Shown here: piece by piece, positions 1 through 9,983 of the stretch
Position numbering within the stretch: the first letter of the stretch is position 1
How the letters are laid out: the number at the start of each line of letters is the position of its first letter
From: Phragmites australis
Lineage: Eukaryota; Streptophyta; Magnoliopsida; Poales; Poaceae
NCBI RefSeq assembly: GCF_958298935.1
Contig: NC_084923.1
Span: 5,086,501-5,150,500 of the forward strand
DNA length: 64,000 bases
Direction of reading: 5' to 3'
Notes under the pieces: generated by a model
Database searches by the model: none
What the model saw: the letters and a program-made list of their open reading frames with translations, nothing else
Told to the model about the DNA's origin: nothing
Made by a program: the position numbers and the translations under genes

Positions 1-540
1 TGAGCCTTTAACCTTCATGTTCATGATCATCTCATGAGCGATGATTTTGCCAAGAATTTGGCTTGGAGTTATCTTGCTAATGTTATTGTTATCATAGATG
101 ATGAAGACTATCAACTTGTGCTTTGGAAGAAGAGCTTGAAGTAATCTTCTCACCACTTAATTATCTTTAATTGCGTCAAACCTAGCCTATTGATCTCATT
201 AACAAGAATATTTAAATATGAGTACATAACATTAACACTTTCATAGGGAAATTGTTTAATGCTATTGAATTGAGAGACTAGCATATGATATTTCTCATTA
301 CTCATATTCTTTGTGCCTTCATTTATTTTAATGAGACTAGTCCAAATATCATGAGCATTGGTGAGATAATAAACTCAATTAAATGCATCAATACTTAGAT
401 ATGATAAAGGATACTCTTTGCTAAGGCATTGAATTGACTCTCATTGTTTGTGACACATTGCTTCATCATCTCTTCGGTGACTCTCCAAACATCTAAACTT
501 TTGACTTACAAATAACAAATCATTAGAATTTTTCAATAGG
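1..540 (-). pseudogene. Sirevirus (Ty1/copia) gag, decayed N-terminal part
   Basis: Read on the minus strand, this stretch translates in pieces into a copia-type gag (UBN2-like) protein. Recognisable blocks are LWTSLIKINEGTKN near 315-355, then KYHMLVSQFNSIKQFPYES near 245-300, then NILVNEINRLGLTQLK near 165-215. In-frame stops and frame changes interrupt it, so it is not a working gene. Gag would form the particle coat of the retrotransposon. It lies directly downstream, in the minus direction, of the primer binding site at 696-707 and the LTR at 710-2347, the expected order LTR-PBS-gag. The rest of the element lies left of the window. Family assignment is from memory of plant copia gag proteins. 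Confidence 0.7.
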
Positions 541-695
541 AGAAATGGATGTTATCAAAATGTGGAACACTACCAGTATCTATCCTTACTCCAGATGTCA
601 CAACTCACTAGGCGGTGAAGCCTAACCGATCAAAATGAGAACACGGCTCAAATGCCACTTAAATTGGTGTATCCTAGTGAAAGATATGAGCCCCA

Positions 696-707
696 GCTCT
701 GATACCA
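696..707 (-). other. Retrotransposon primer binding site (tRNA-iMet type)
   Basis: The plus strand reads gctctgatacca, the complement of TGGTATCAGAGC, the standard binding site for initiator methionine tRNA in plant LTR retrotransposons. It sits two bases inside the LTR that begins at 710. This fixes the element's orientation as minus and marks this LTR as its 5' LTR. Confidence 0.85.
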
Positions 708-709
708 AT

Positions 710-2347
710 TGAAAGTATCGGTAACGTCCTACGATGGGGAGGGGTGAATTAGGACAACTAAAACTAATCAGTTTCAAAAACTTTACAAAATAAACCTATA
801 TCAATTTATATCTAAAATATGTTTTAGGTTCATCTAATGCGTTTACTCTTCTGTTCAAAATGTTTGTAACTTATAACCAATCATAGTAAACTACTTTATG
901 AAGGTAAACATGTAAGGATAGATTGTAATAAGTAAACACGGAAATTTAAATAAGATAGAGAGAGGAAACTTGGCACAAGGGATTTTTATCTTGTGGTATC
1001 GATATTATAAACGTCATCCCTAGTCTATGTTGAAGCAACCACCTAGGCTATAGCTCCCGGATAGCACTTGGTCATGGCACTTAACCCACCTAGGCCTCAA
1101 GTAGACTAAGCCACTAAGCCACCAAGGTAAACCCTCACCACAAGCCTATCTTCCAATCACTTCTCGCCGTCTTCACTTTAGAGCTTGAGCCACCAAGATA
1201 AAGGTCTCCGCGTCCTTGTACAAGAGTCTTGTTGCTACCCCATACCAAGTCGGAGGTCAACAAGCTTACGCCACCAAGGCCCAAAGTGCCGGCGAGCTAC
1301 CAAGACTCTAAGGTGCTGACGTACTACTTGGTACAAGCTATGATCACTCATTGATCCTCTCTCTAGGTAGCAATATCTAGCAACAACTCTCTCTAGACCT
1401 ATTAGCACTAATCATTTCCTAATCATATGCTTAATTGCCTTGGATGATCACTTTTAGCACTTTTGTGACTTGAATATCTTCTCAAGTGTCTATGACCTTT
1501 TCTGGACTCCAGCACACTCAAATGGCCGAGTGGGAGGATATTTATAGCTTCAAACCCACGCACTAGCTGTTGCTCCAACGGTTAAAACAAGACTGTGAAC
1601 ACATGATGATTCGATATAACACCAATACAAACATTTGACCATCCGATGTGTACATCAATAGAAAACTAGCTGTGGGACCCCACTCAAAACCATTATGAAT
1701 GCCAGATATTCTGGTGTAATCCTGAACCCTATCACCAGACTATCCGGTGTGTGTACTTGAGCCGACTGAGCCGCATCTTCTTCACTATTCATTGTTTAGT
1801 GTGTAGATCTTCATGACACCAGACCATTCGGCGTATACTTCCACGCCAAACTAGCTGTTGAGACTTTCTCCTAGAGAATTCTCTGGTGTGTATATTCTCT
1901 CTAAGCATCGAACCATCCGGTGTGAACAAATCTTCTGCATCAGAATATTCCTCTTGGAAAATACTCTGGTGAGGCTGTCTCAGTGATCACCGGACCATAC
2001 GGTGAGTTCATTCTTCTTCTTTTGAGAACTGCACTTCTCATGTAAAACACTATGATGTGTTCACTTCTCCTTAACACCAGACCATCTGGTGTATTGAACT
2101 ACGGAACCACTTCAGATACAAAATGCTCCGGTGTGTGCATTATACTGAACACCGGATCATCCGGTGAGGTCATTTTTCCTAAAACTTCTTAATTTAATCA
2201 ATTTTTGTCCCAACTACGGTGGCTTCTTCATTTATTGCATCCACGTGACCTACTAAAGAATATACTTGATAAACATGTTAGTTTCATTGACTATGTTGTC
2301 ATTAATCACTAAAATTATCATGTCTTAAGAGGATCATGTTCGCTACA
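710..2347 (-). mobile_element. 5' LTR of a minus-strand Sirevirus
   Basis: On the plus strand the LTR starts TGAAAG and ends GCTACA, the same termini as the LTR at 54293-56068 (TGAAAGG ... GCTACA). Both share the gatacca-at-TGAAAG junction with the primer binding site and an 'aggggtgaatt' block near the start. From about 1690 to 2170 it holds many half-degenerate palindromes of the CACCGGA...TCCGGTG type, for example near 1988 and 2151, a hallmark of Sirevirus LTRs. Length is 1638 bp. The partner LTR is outside the window, so the target duplication cannot be checked. Confidence 0.75.
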
Positions 2348-3745
2348 ACTATAACATGCTAGGAGTTGAACTTGTTATATATTTTTTTCCTAGTGGTTAT
2401 GATCTTTAAAATGTTGAACTTGTAATAACTTAAAGACTTGTAATATATTTACATTACTCGCTCTTTTTATGCCTTGATGTGATGAGCCTTGTTGTAAAGG
2501 CGTGTGCTATGATCTTGGACATAAACACAAGCCGATACTACTAGGATTGGATTCATATTAATCATTGGTGACTATAATTATTGTGGTAAGATATGGGTTA
2601 ACATGTGTCATATCGAGAGGCGAACGTGTGCTAGCTCTCATCTTATTATCTTATTAAATGATCATCCTAATGATTAATTCGAATATAATTTGTACAGTTT
2701 CTCGTAGTTCTTGTTTGAATCAATTATATAAGTTTGTGAGAATTAATGTCTAGTTTTTAAATCCATAAACTTACTTACACCTACCTCACAATTTGGAGAT
2801 ATGATACCCAATTTACTCAAATAATCCATATACTCAAGTATAAGCGAGTCAAAGAGTGCTTAGACCATATTTCTCTAACACATCCTCTAGACTGTTTGGA
2901 CGACTGTCGACTCAACTATACAACCCTGCTAAAGGCAAACTATATACATTACCAGGGTTGAAGAATCCAAAACAACTAATTTTACAGCGCTCGTTGGAAA
3001 CTACAACAGGCATCTGATCCCCATCCCACGGTTTAGGAAAGAGACGCTCCAACCTTGTTCTCTCTCCCCCACCCTCCCCACGCAATTAGTTGTTTCCTCT
3101 CTTCTCGTAGGTGGTCTCATTTCACTATTCGTTTCTCCCCTCTTTACAGGCCACAACAATCTCTCTCATCTTCGACGATATCCTCTCATCCTAGCCAAGC
3201 TGCCTTTGTTGCGTCAAGCCCCATCTCTTCCACCCCCTCACCTCCCCCTCGGGCAAATCTTTTGAATGGCATCATAATCAAAGTGTTAATCTTTTGAATA
3301 GCAAATCATCAACTTATTCCCTCGAGCGAAACCCTAGCTTTGCCAATATTTTGGACTACCAAGATGAAGGTCATGGATATGTGAGTTCAAAGTCATTACT
3401 TTGAGTTCACATTGTTGATTTTATTTTGTTTGAAGTTGCAGTTTGTTTGAGTTAAAAGCTTGGAGTTCCGAGATTGAAGTTACTTTCTCGAGTTTAAACT
3501 TGCAATTCCCGAGTCCAATTTTCTTATATATATTGAGCTGAAAGTCGAACACATTGAGTTGAAAGTTAAACATATTTATGCAATGTTCTGGTTTAATTGA
3601 GTATCAAACTAGCCGTGAATCAAATTACTGAGCTTTAGTCATACCAAGCCGGCGCTCTTGGGACGAATCACGCTCATAAATAATTCACAAAGGGAAAGGG
3701 GGGAATATTTGTGGCAAGTGAAGGGGAGACATGCAAGCTTCCTTA

Positions 3746-4015
3746 GGCCTTCCACAGTGGTGGAGTGATGCCTTAAAAATACTTTTGTCTACGTAGATTA
3801 GTTAGCACTGAGCAATCCAATTTGTAGCGTGTGGCATCAGTCTGGGTTCCACCAAGAAAAAGACAGTGTGTCCTCTTTGTCTCTCGCTTCTCTCTCCGCT
3901 CTGCTTTGCCTTGCAAAACAATGATTATTTAATGAATTGGAACTGGGGCAAAAAGTTGCATCGCTCCAGAATTTCTGAGCTCTGGCGTCACTCCAAGCAT
4001 ACATTGTGGAGGGCC
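3746..4015. mobile_element. Tourist-like MITE (PIF/Harbinger), 270 bp
   Basis: The left end reads GGCCTTCCACAGTG. The right end, read inverted, is GGCCCTCCACAATG, giving 12 of 14 matching terminal bases. The element is flanked on both sides by the trinucleotide TTA (3743-3745 and 4016-4018), the target-site duplication typical of PIF/Harbinger elements. It has no coding capacity. TIR, TSD and size together make this call firm. Confidence 0.75.
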
Positions 4016-5915
4016 TTACGGACTTGAGTGGAAGAGGCCCACCTATCAAGTCAACCAATATGCATAACATGAATTAAAAAAAATTACATTATTCCCTGAA
4101 ACTAAAAAATTATATGATCCCTTGATACTTTTTGAACACATTGTATTCCAATCTATGAATTATCGTACAAGGAAATATATCCATAGCTGCTTGTACATCC
4201 AGGGTTGGTCTGAGATTTTGATGGCCTCAAGTGAAACTAAAAAAGGACCCATTGAATTGGAATATCAAAACATTAATTAATATATACATTATAAAAATAA
4301 TATTCAATGTATTAAAAAATATTTTTATAAACACTTATAGTATACTTGTCAATGATCATACTACAAGCAAACCCTTCATTTCTATACTCGTTAAAGTAAT
4401 TCATTATACTTTCAATTTGCTACAAGGTAGAATCAATACACATGGATAATGATTACAACTTTTTGCTCATAGAATTTACAACAAATAAAATGTCATACCA
4501 AATAATCATACCAAGTATAAACTCAATACTGACAAGCACATCAAATAATTTTTTCATCACTCTTTGCTATGAATTTAGTACCACAAGCTTGATATAATTT
4601 AGACAAATATGACCTTATCTAAGGATTTTGATATCCAATTACTTTTAACACTTTTGATTCGACTCTTCCAACCATTATTCCCTAATACCTTAATATATGC
4701 TGTCAATCAATGACTTACAACTTATCATAAAAGTGCAAATTTTAACAATTAGGCCAAGTATCTGACGGACCTCCTGACTAGGTAACTCTAAAAATATGAA
4801 AGTAACAGGTTCGTGCGTAAAGAGTTAAGATGAATTGCTTAATTGCTTGCATCTGGGACCTTCTGTTTGGCTGTTTGCTCTTTAACAAGAAGACAATAGC
4901 ATGTTCATACGTCACGTGGTGTGTGAGATGAGAATTTTCTTAGACCATACTCAACCATAACTCTCATTTTGTTCTTTTTTTATTTCTCTTTTCATTCTCT
5001 TCCCGATTCTCCTCTCCGTTCCTTTCCAGATTCCATTCCCTATTCTCATTCACTTTATTTTCTATCATTTTCGGCAGCTTCACTTCAAAGAGATTTGAGA
5101 AATAAAAGTAAAAAAAATCTCATCCTATAAGAAATGAACTTGAAAATTCTTTCGTAACAAAAATAGTAAAAAAAATCGTTAAAACGCTGAAAAAAACAAA
5201 AAATATTTTTATGAAGAGATTCTAGATCTTAATGAAAATAAGTTGGATGGTCTTACCTTGAGTCCTTGACTTGACAGCACTGAGAGGCGATCTTGGATTC
5301 CCGGGCTCCCGGCAGTCGGCAGATTGGCAGAGCGGTCAGCGGCGCTGCGGCTTGCTGCCTGCGGCGGTAGCCAAGACGGCCAGACGAAGAGACACGAGAC
5401 TGGCAGACACGTGCGGCGTGCTAACCTGCTGGCTGCTGCGAAGTTCGAAGCTGGAAGGCCAAACCGCCGAACCATATACTGAGGGCTGATGCATGACATA
5501 GGGGCCGTGGGTTTTGGGGGCCCAGGCGGCCGCCCCGCTTGCTATAGCCAATCATGCAGCCAGCCTAGCGGCACGGAAGCTGCCGGACCACGCTGACTAG
5601 ACTTGAGCGCGTGAGGGCTACGAAGCGTAGCCTGTACCGCACGGAAGTGGCCATCCGCCACCGGCGAAACCCGACCATCAAACCACACCGGTCGGTCAGG
5701 CCCACACAACAAGCGAAGCGGATAGAGGAAAACGAAGTGAGGCAAAAAAAAAAAAAAAAAAAAGGAAGACGCGGCCGCAAGGCAAGGCAGGCAGGCCACG
5801 ACGCCGCACGCCCACGCGAACCCCGCCGCGCGCCGGCATTTCCTCTGCCGCTACTCCTCCTCCTCCTCCTCCTCCGCCTCGCCTCCTCTGCAGACTAGGG
5901 GCTAGGGGGTCAGGG

Positions 5916-5960
5916 CCTCAACCTCCTTGGTTTAATTGAGTATCAACCTCAACCTCCTTG
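5916..5960. repeat. 14-bp direct repeat flanking a 17-nt filler
   Basis: The sequence cctcaacctccttg occurs at 5916-5929 and again at 5947-5960, separated by 17 nt. The 18-mer ggtttaattgagtatcaa, which takes in the repeat's last G plus the insert, also occurs at 3590-3607. A second repeated block, cctctgcagactag, lies at 5885-5898 and 5964-5977. The arrangement looks like templated filler at a repaired break in the 5' leader of the acetyltransferase gene. Confidence 0.5.
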
Positions 5961-5991
5961 CCGCCTCTGCAGACTAGCTGTTGCCGCGAGC

Positions 5992-8900
5992 ATGGCCGCT
6001 GGATTCGTCACGCCGCCGCCGCCGTTGGCCGGCGCGCAGGGCGGGCTCCGTGGCCGCGGCGTCCTCCAACGGCGTCTCGCCGCCTCGCCCATGTGAGCAC
6101 TTCCTTCGGTTCCTTTTCTGTTTGCTGTTGATTCACTATCTGCCTGCAGTTGTTAGTGGAACCTCATAATTTTGATCGCTGAATGCAATGAAGCAATTGA
6201 AGGAAGGGATAATGCTGTCTGAATAAGGAAGAAAGGAATCGGGAGAATTTAAGGGCGTTATTGAGTAGTGATCAGTTAGATTGCATTACTGGTTTGTTGG
6301 GCCAATTCTCGTAATGTAAGTTTAACCCAAAAGAAAAACATGAAAAATGCTGCCCTCTGTAATTCTAAAAAAGGAAAAAAAAGTCAATAAAATGCTGCGC
6401 TCTGTGGTTCTAAAAATAGGAAAGAGGATAGATATGCTGCCAAACTTTGATAAGATCTTGTGTGTTTAGAATATACAGAATTTCGTTAGTTGGCTTTTGG
6501 TGATGCTTATGACTTGAAATTGGAAGGAAATACTCGCCATTAGGGCTATAAATGAATTCATTTGGTTCCATTGAAGTAATCTTTTCAGTGTAGCATATTT
6601 TTCTTTTTCTTTGCAGGCATAGAGCTAGAGATGGGAACAATTTAGTGTTACATGTTGTTTCTTATTTTCACGCACAATAACTTCATCTTTCCCAGGAAAG
6701 ATGAATCTGTGGTTTCTACTAATGGCGGAAAGGAGGAAACGGTCACTGATAGCCTCAATGTTGCTAGAGGAGTGTCGCACCCTGGGCTTTCATCAAGCTT
6801 ATCCAATCAGGCATCAGTGGTCCCAACACCTTTGCTTCCTGCTGAACCATCTGATCTCCGTTTCAATCGTCTTCGACCCTCAATCGATGAAAGTGATTGC
6901 AATCACAAAAGATTTTTCGGCTGCTATGTTGCTCGTGAGGCTATAATCGACGAGGAATACTGGGTATTGCTCTTGTTACCTGTACAAGATATTAGACATT
7001 GGTTCTGGACTTCTAGTTAATACTATTAGGAATATAGAGTCCTTATATGTTACGTATATGTTAGGTTAATAGAGTCCTTATCCTGTACTCCTCATGTACT
7101 CTCTATATATTGCTCCCAAGGGCTACTATTGAATACAACTTGCTATTCCTAACAAATACATGAGATTCTATCCACATGTATTTTCTTTCTTCTGAATACC
7201 CACATGTATTTTCTGATGGGCCGATTGGCAACTATTATATGCTAAATTGCTAACGGTAGTGTCTTCTAGCTGTCTTTTGTCCGCATACTAATTTTGGCTC
7301 GGAACATGAAATTCGGTAACATTTAATGTGTACCATTAGTGTCACCTTTTAGGGAGTGGTATAAATTATAATTTACTCTACACCTATGCCTTACAAGTTA
7401 CATCCCTCCTTACTTTTGATAGATTGCTGCATGGTTGAGAGCAGAATATCACTATAAAGACCAGTCAGGCGATCGGTTAGTGTTTTACTTAAAAGAAATG
7501 TTGTGCAGCCTTATTTGTTGTTTGTACTGATATCTATTTACTGTTAGCTTTGTCCTTTCAGCTAACATTTCTATATCATTATTTGTTTTACTGCAGCTAT
7601 GTCGAAAGTTTTAAGAGAGAATTTGCAGCACAGGTGCATGTTCCTTCTAAATAGTAAAATATTAAGAAATTACCATGGCCGCTGTTAAAAGAGCTTTCTT
7701 TAGACAGTGTGCTAAAGTGTTTTCATTAATTTGCCACCTGATCATTCAATGGTTTCTGTTCTGGTTCACATATATCAGAGTCGATCATCTCATTGCAGGA
7801 ATTTCATGCGTTAAAGAAGCGATGCAGCAAGCAGCACGGAGAGAAATATATCTGTTTTGTTGTGGTATGAGATAGAAGTTCTGTGTCATTCGTTCATCAA
7901 ATTTGTTACTAGATATTGGATCCAGCATGTTTAGTTCATAAAATATGTCCGAGGGAATCAAGAAGAGCCAAACTGGTTATCTAACAGCTGACTAATGAAA
8001 GCTTCATAGTTGCCGTTCTTGTTGAGATCTGGTTGCTAACTGTTTCAGTTTACATTGTTAAACTTTTGTAAAGCTGTTTTACTGATATTTTCCTCATATG
8101 TTTAGTTCATAAAATATGTCTGTTTAGGAACTAAGCATAATTCAGTTGGTTGAGGATGTGGATGTATGCCTAGACCACCTAGATTCGAGTCCTCTTCGGT
8201 GTAAATTTGGGGGTCTATTTCTTCTTATTTATAATGCTACCTAGTTCCTCCTAGGTTGGTCGTTTTTTTTAATAAAATATGTCCGAGGGAATCAAGAAGA
8301 GCCAAACTGGCTATCTAACAGCTGACTAATGAAAGCTTCATAGTTGCTGTTCTTGTTGAGATCTGGTTGCTAACTGTTTCAGTTTACAATGTCAAACTCT
8401 TGTAAAGCTGTTTTACTGATATTTTCCTCATATTTTCAGACCTGAAAATCTCACTGTCTTATGGTTAATATTGCAGGTAAAGAACGATGACCTTAGGCGA
8501 ACTGTCCTGAATAGCGTTGTTGGTACCTTAGATGTATGTATTAGGCATCCTCTACATGGGGAGAAATTTCCTACGGTAGGGTATAATAGCATCTTTTCTT
8601 TATATTATTTCTGTTGTTGTCTTTATAAGTTACATTTGAAAGTTTTTCACAGGAGCCTGGAAAGTTGTCTCTTCACTGTAGAATCTATCAGCCAGATCAG
8701 CCAAAATTTGGATACTTAACAAATTTATGTGTTGCTAAATATGCAAGGCGTCAAGGGATTGCCAGCAACATGTTGTTATTGGCCATAGATGCTGCAAGAC
8801 TCAATGGTAAAGCAATGAGCTATTCTGGAATAGTAAATGCTGCAAATCCCTGATGATAATACTTCAGCCACTGATAGCTTTTCTCTTATTATAGGTGCTG

Positions 8901-9115
8901 AAAATATTTATATTCATGTGCATAAGGATAACTTACCAGCTTGGAAGCTCTATGATAAGATAGGATTCAAGGTATATATCTTGTTTCACTATAATCCTGG
9001 AAATTTTCATTTAGTTACAGATGTCTAAATCGAAGTATATGTCTGTTTGTAGATGGTTGAGTTGGATGGTGCTCTCCATTCATCAGATCTGTGTTTGCTT
9101 TCCTTCACTTCATAG
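5992..9115 (+). CDS. GCN5-related N-acetyltransferase (GNAT), probably plastid
   Basis: Nine exons join in frame into 305 residues: 5992-6092, 6696-6963, 7423-7475, 7597-7633, 7799-7864, 8477-8575, 8653-8806, 8895-8971, 9053-9115. The N-terminus (MAAGFVTPPPPLAG, rich in Ala, Arg and Ser) looks like a chloroplast transit peptide. The acetyl-CoA-binding core is at about residues 226-258, with YLTNLCVAKYARRQGIA carrying the R/Q-x-x-G-x-A loop. It is followed by the terminal GNAT strand IYIHVHKDNLPAWKLYDKIGF. Plant plastid GNATs of this kind transfer acetyl groups to protein N-termini and lysines; the substrate of this one is unknown. The start is the first ATG giving a transit-like leader and the correct phase into exon 2. 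The last exon has an alternative acceptor 30 nt upstream (after 9020) that would change the C-terminus. Introns carry a solo LTR, a tandem duplication and a SINE. Confidence 0.8.
7024..7154. mobile_element. Short solo LTR (131 bp) in a GNAT intron
   Basis: The segment begins TATTAGGAATA and ends TATTCCTAACA, near-perfect inverted ends of an LTR (TG...CA with the first G decayed to A). It is flanked by a perfect 5-bp duplication AATAC at 7019-7023 and 7155-7159. Inside is the repeated phrase 'tagagtccttat', a common feature of short grass copia LTRs. No internal retrotransposon sequence is present, so this is a solo LTR left by recombination, or a TRIM-type remnant. Confidence 0.7.
7927..8437. 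repeat. Tandem duplication (~171 bp) interrupted by a SINE
   Basis: Copy one is 7927-8097. Copy two starts at 8098 and resumes after an insertion, ending near 8437. Both copies read 'atgtttagttcataaaata' at the start and 'tactgatattttcctcat' at the end, with only a few differences between. The second copy is split by the SINE-like insertion at 8121-8271. The duplication lies in the intron between exons 5 and 6 of the acetyltransferase gene. Confidence 0.8.
8121..8271 (+). mobile_element. tRNA-derived SINE, 151 bp, with 12-bp target duplication
   Basis: The insertion is flanked by a perfect direct repeat ataaaatatgtc (8109-8120 and 8272-8283). It has a tRNA-like A box (TTCAGTTGGTTGAGG near 8141) and B box (GATTCGAGTCC at 8182-8192) and ends in a run of T. 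These are the marks of an RNA polymerase III transcribed SINE. It inserted after the surrounding 171-bp tandem duplication formed, because it breaks only the second copy. I do not assign a named SINE family. Confidence 0.7.
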
Positions 9116-9983
9116 GACTAGAATAGTTGATACAGGCCATGCTCCCCAGGTCCCATCTCGCTGTGCAGGTGAAGTTCCACCGGTCCCCGCGATTCAGAAA
9201 AGTAGGAGGGTGTCAAGGAACACCTTTACCATCTTGTACATGATTAAAAGTTTGTAACTTTCGTGTTGACTAGATGTCTAGATGGGTGCAGTTCTGGTGC
9301 CCCAGAGTGCCGTGGCATCTGAATACTTAATAAGCTCCTTTCATTGTATAGTTTTTTTTTTAAGCCTGCTAATGTTTCTTGGCTCTGCAGTGAAGTATAT
9401 ACATATTGGTACTGAGTATTGTAGCTGTGTAGTTGTTGCTCATACAATTATCGAGTCACTGATGAACAGATGAAAATGACTTGAATGTTGATCATCATAT
9501 GTCACGATAACCAAGTGATAGAAACAGAATATTGGTCTGCTGTCAGTCTACTGGAACTGTGGTAGTGCCGAGTCCTTAGGCTGGTAAAATCACCAAAATC
9601 ACAATGAATCAGCGATCTGCAGAAGGCGATTCGTGTTGACTAGACGTCTAGATGGGTGACAAATCGACCGTCCTCGAAGGTTCCACGCATACGGGCCAAC
9701 CGATGTAATACGTGTGATTTTTACACGGAATTGGGCCCTTTACTTCTGAGGGTTTCTTGTGATCCATTGGATTTTAAATAGATGGATAAGATTTGATGGT
9801 ACAGAGATATTATAAACAGTAAATCTAAACTTGACAAATTACTGTGTGCCTGACTTCACAGGGGATCCGGATCCTTCTACACGGACGAGCTGCTCAGTTA
9901 TCTCCGGCTCGAACCCAAACCGACTAGACCCGCACCCGCGACGAGACGAGAGGGCGCGTCGCCGGCGGTGGCCCAACCTAACC
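9116..9983. other. Spacer between GNAT and SPL2 genes
   Basis: This holds the 3' UTR of the acetyltransferase and the promoter and leader of the E3 ligase gene. A 28-bp sequence (tcgtgttgactaga..., one mismatch) occurs at 9261-9288 and again at 9631-9658 in the same orientation. No other gene or element is evident. The sequence from about 9860 to 9983 becomes GC-rich, as expected for the 5' UTR of the downstream gene. Confidence 0.5.

Larger units (their letters stand above)
2348..5991. other. Intergenic region, AT-rich then GC-rich
   Basis: Apart from the Tourist MITE at 3746-4015, I see no gene here. From 2348 to about 5200 the DNA is AT-rich, without long open frames or recognisable protein. 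From about 5260 to 5990 it becomes GC-rich, with a run of 20 A at 5744-5763 and a CTC triplet repeat at about 5853-5876. This last part probably contains the promoter and 5' UTR of the acetyltransferase gene that starts at 5992. The short open frames on both strands have no codon pattern or similarity that I recognise. Confidence 0.5.

Noticed and set aside
3055..3297. 80-codon plus-strand open frame rich in Ser and Pro
   Set aside because: Low complexity in an intergenic stretch, with no splice partners or similarity recognised.
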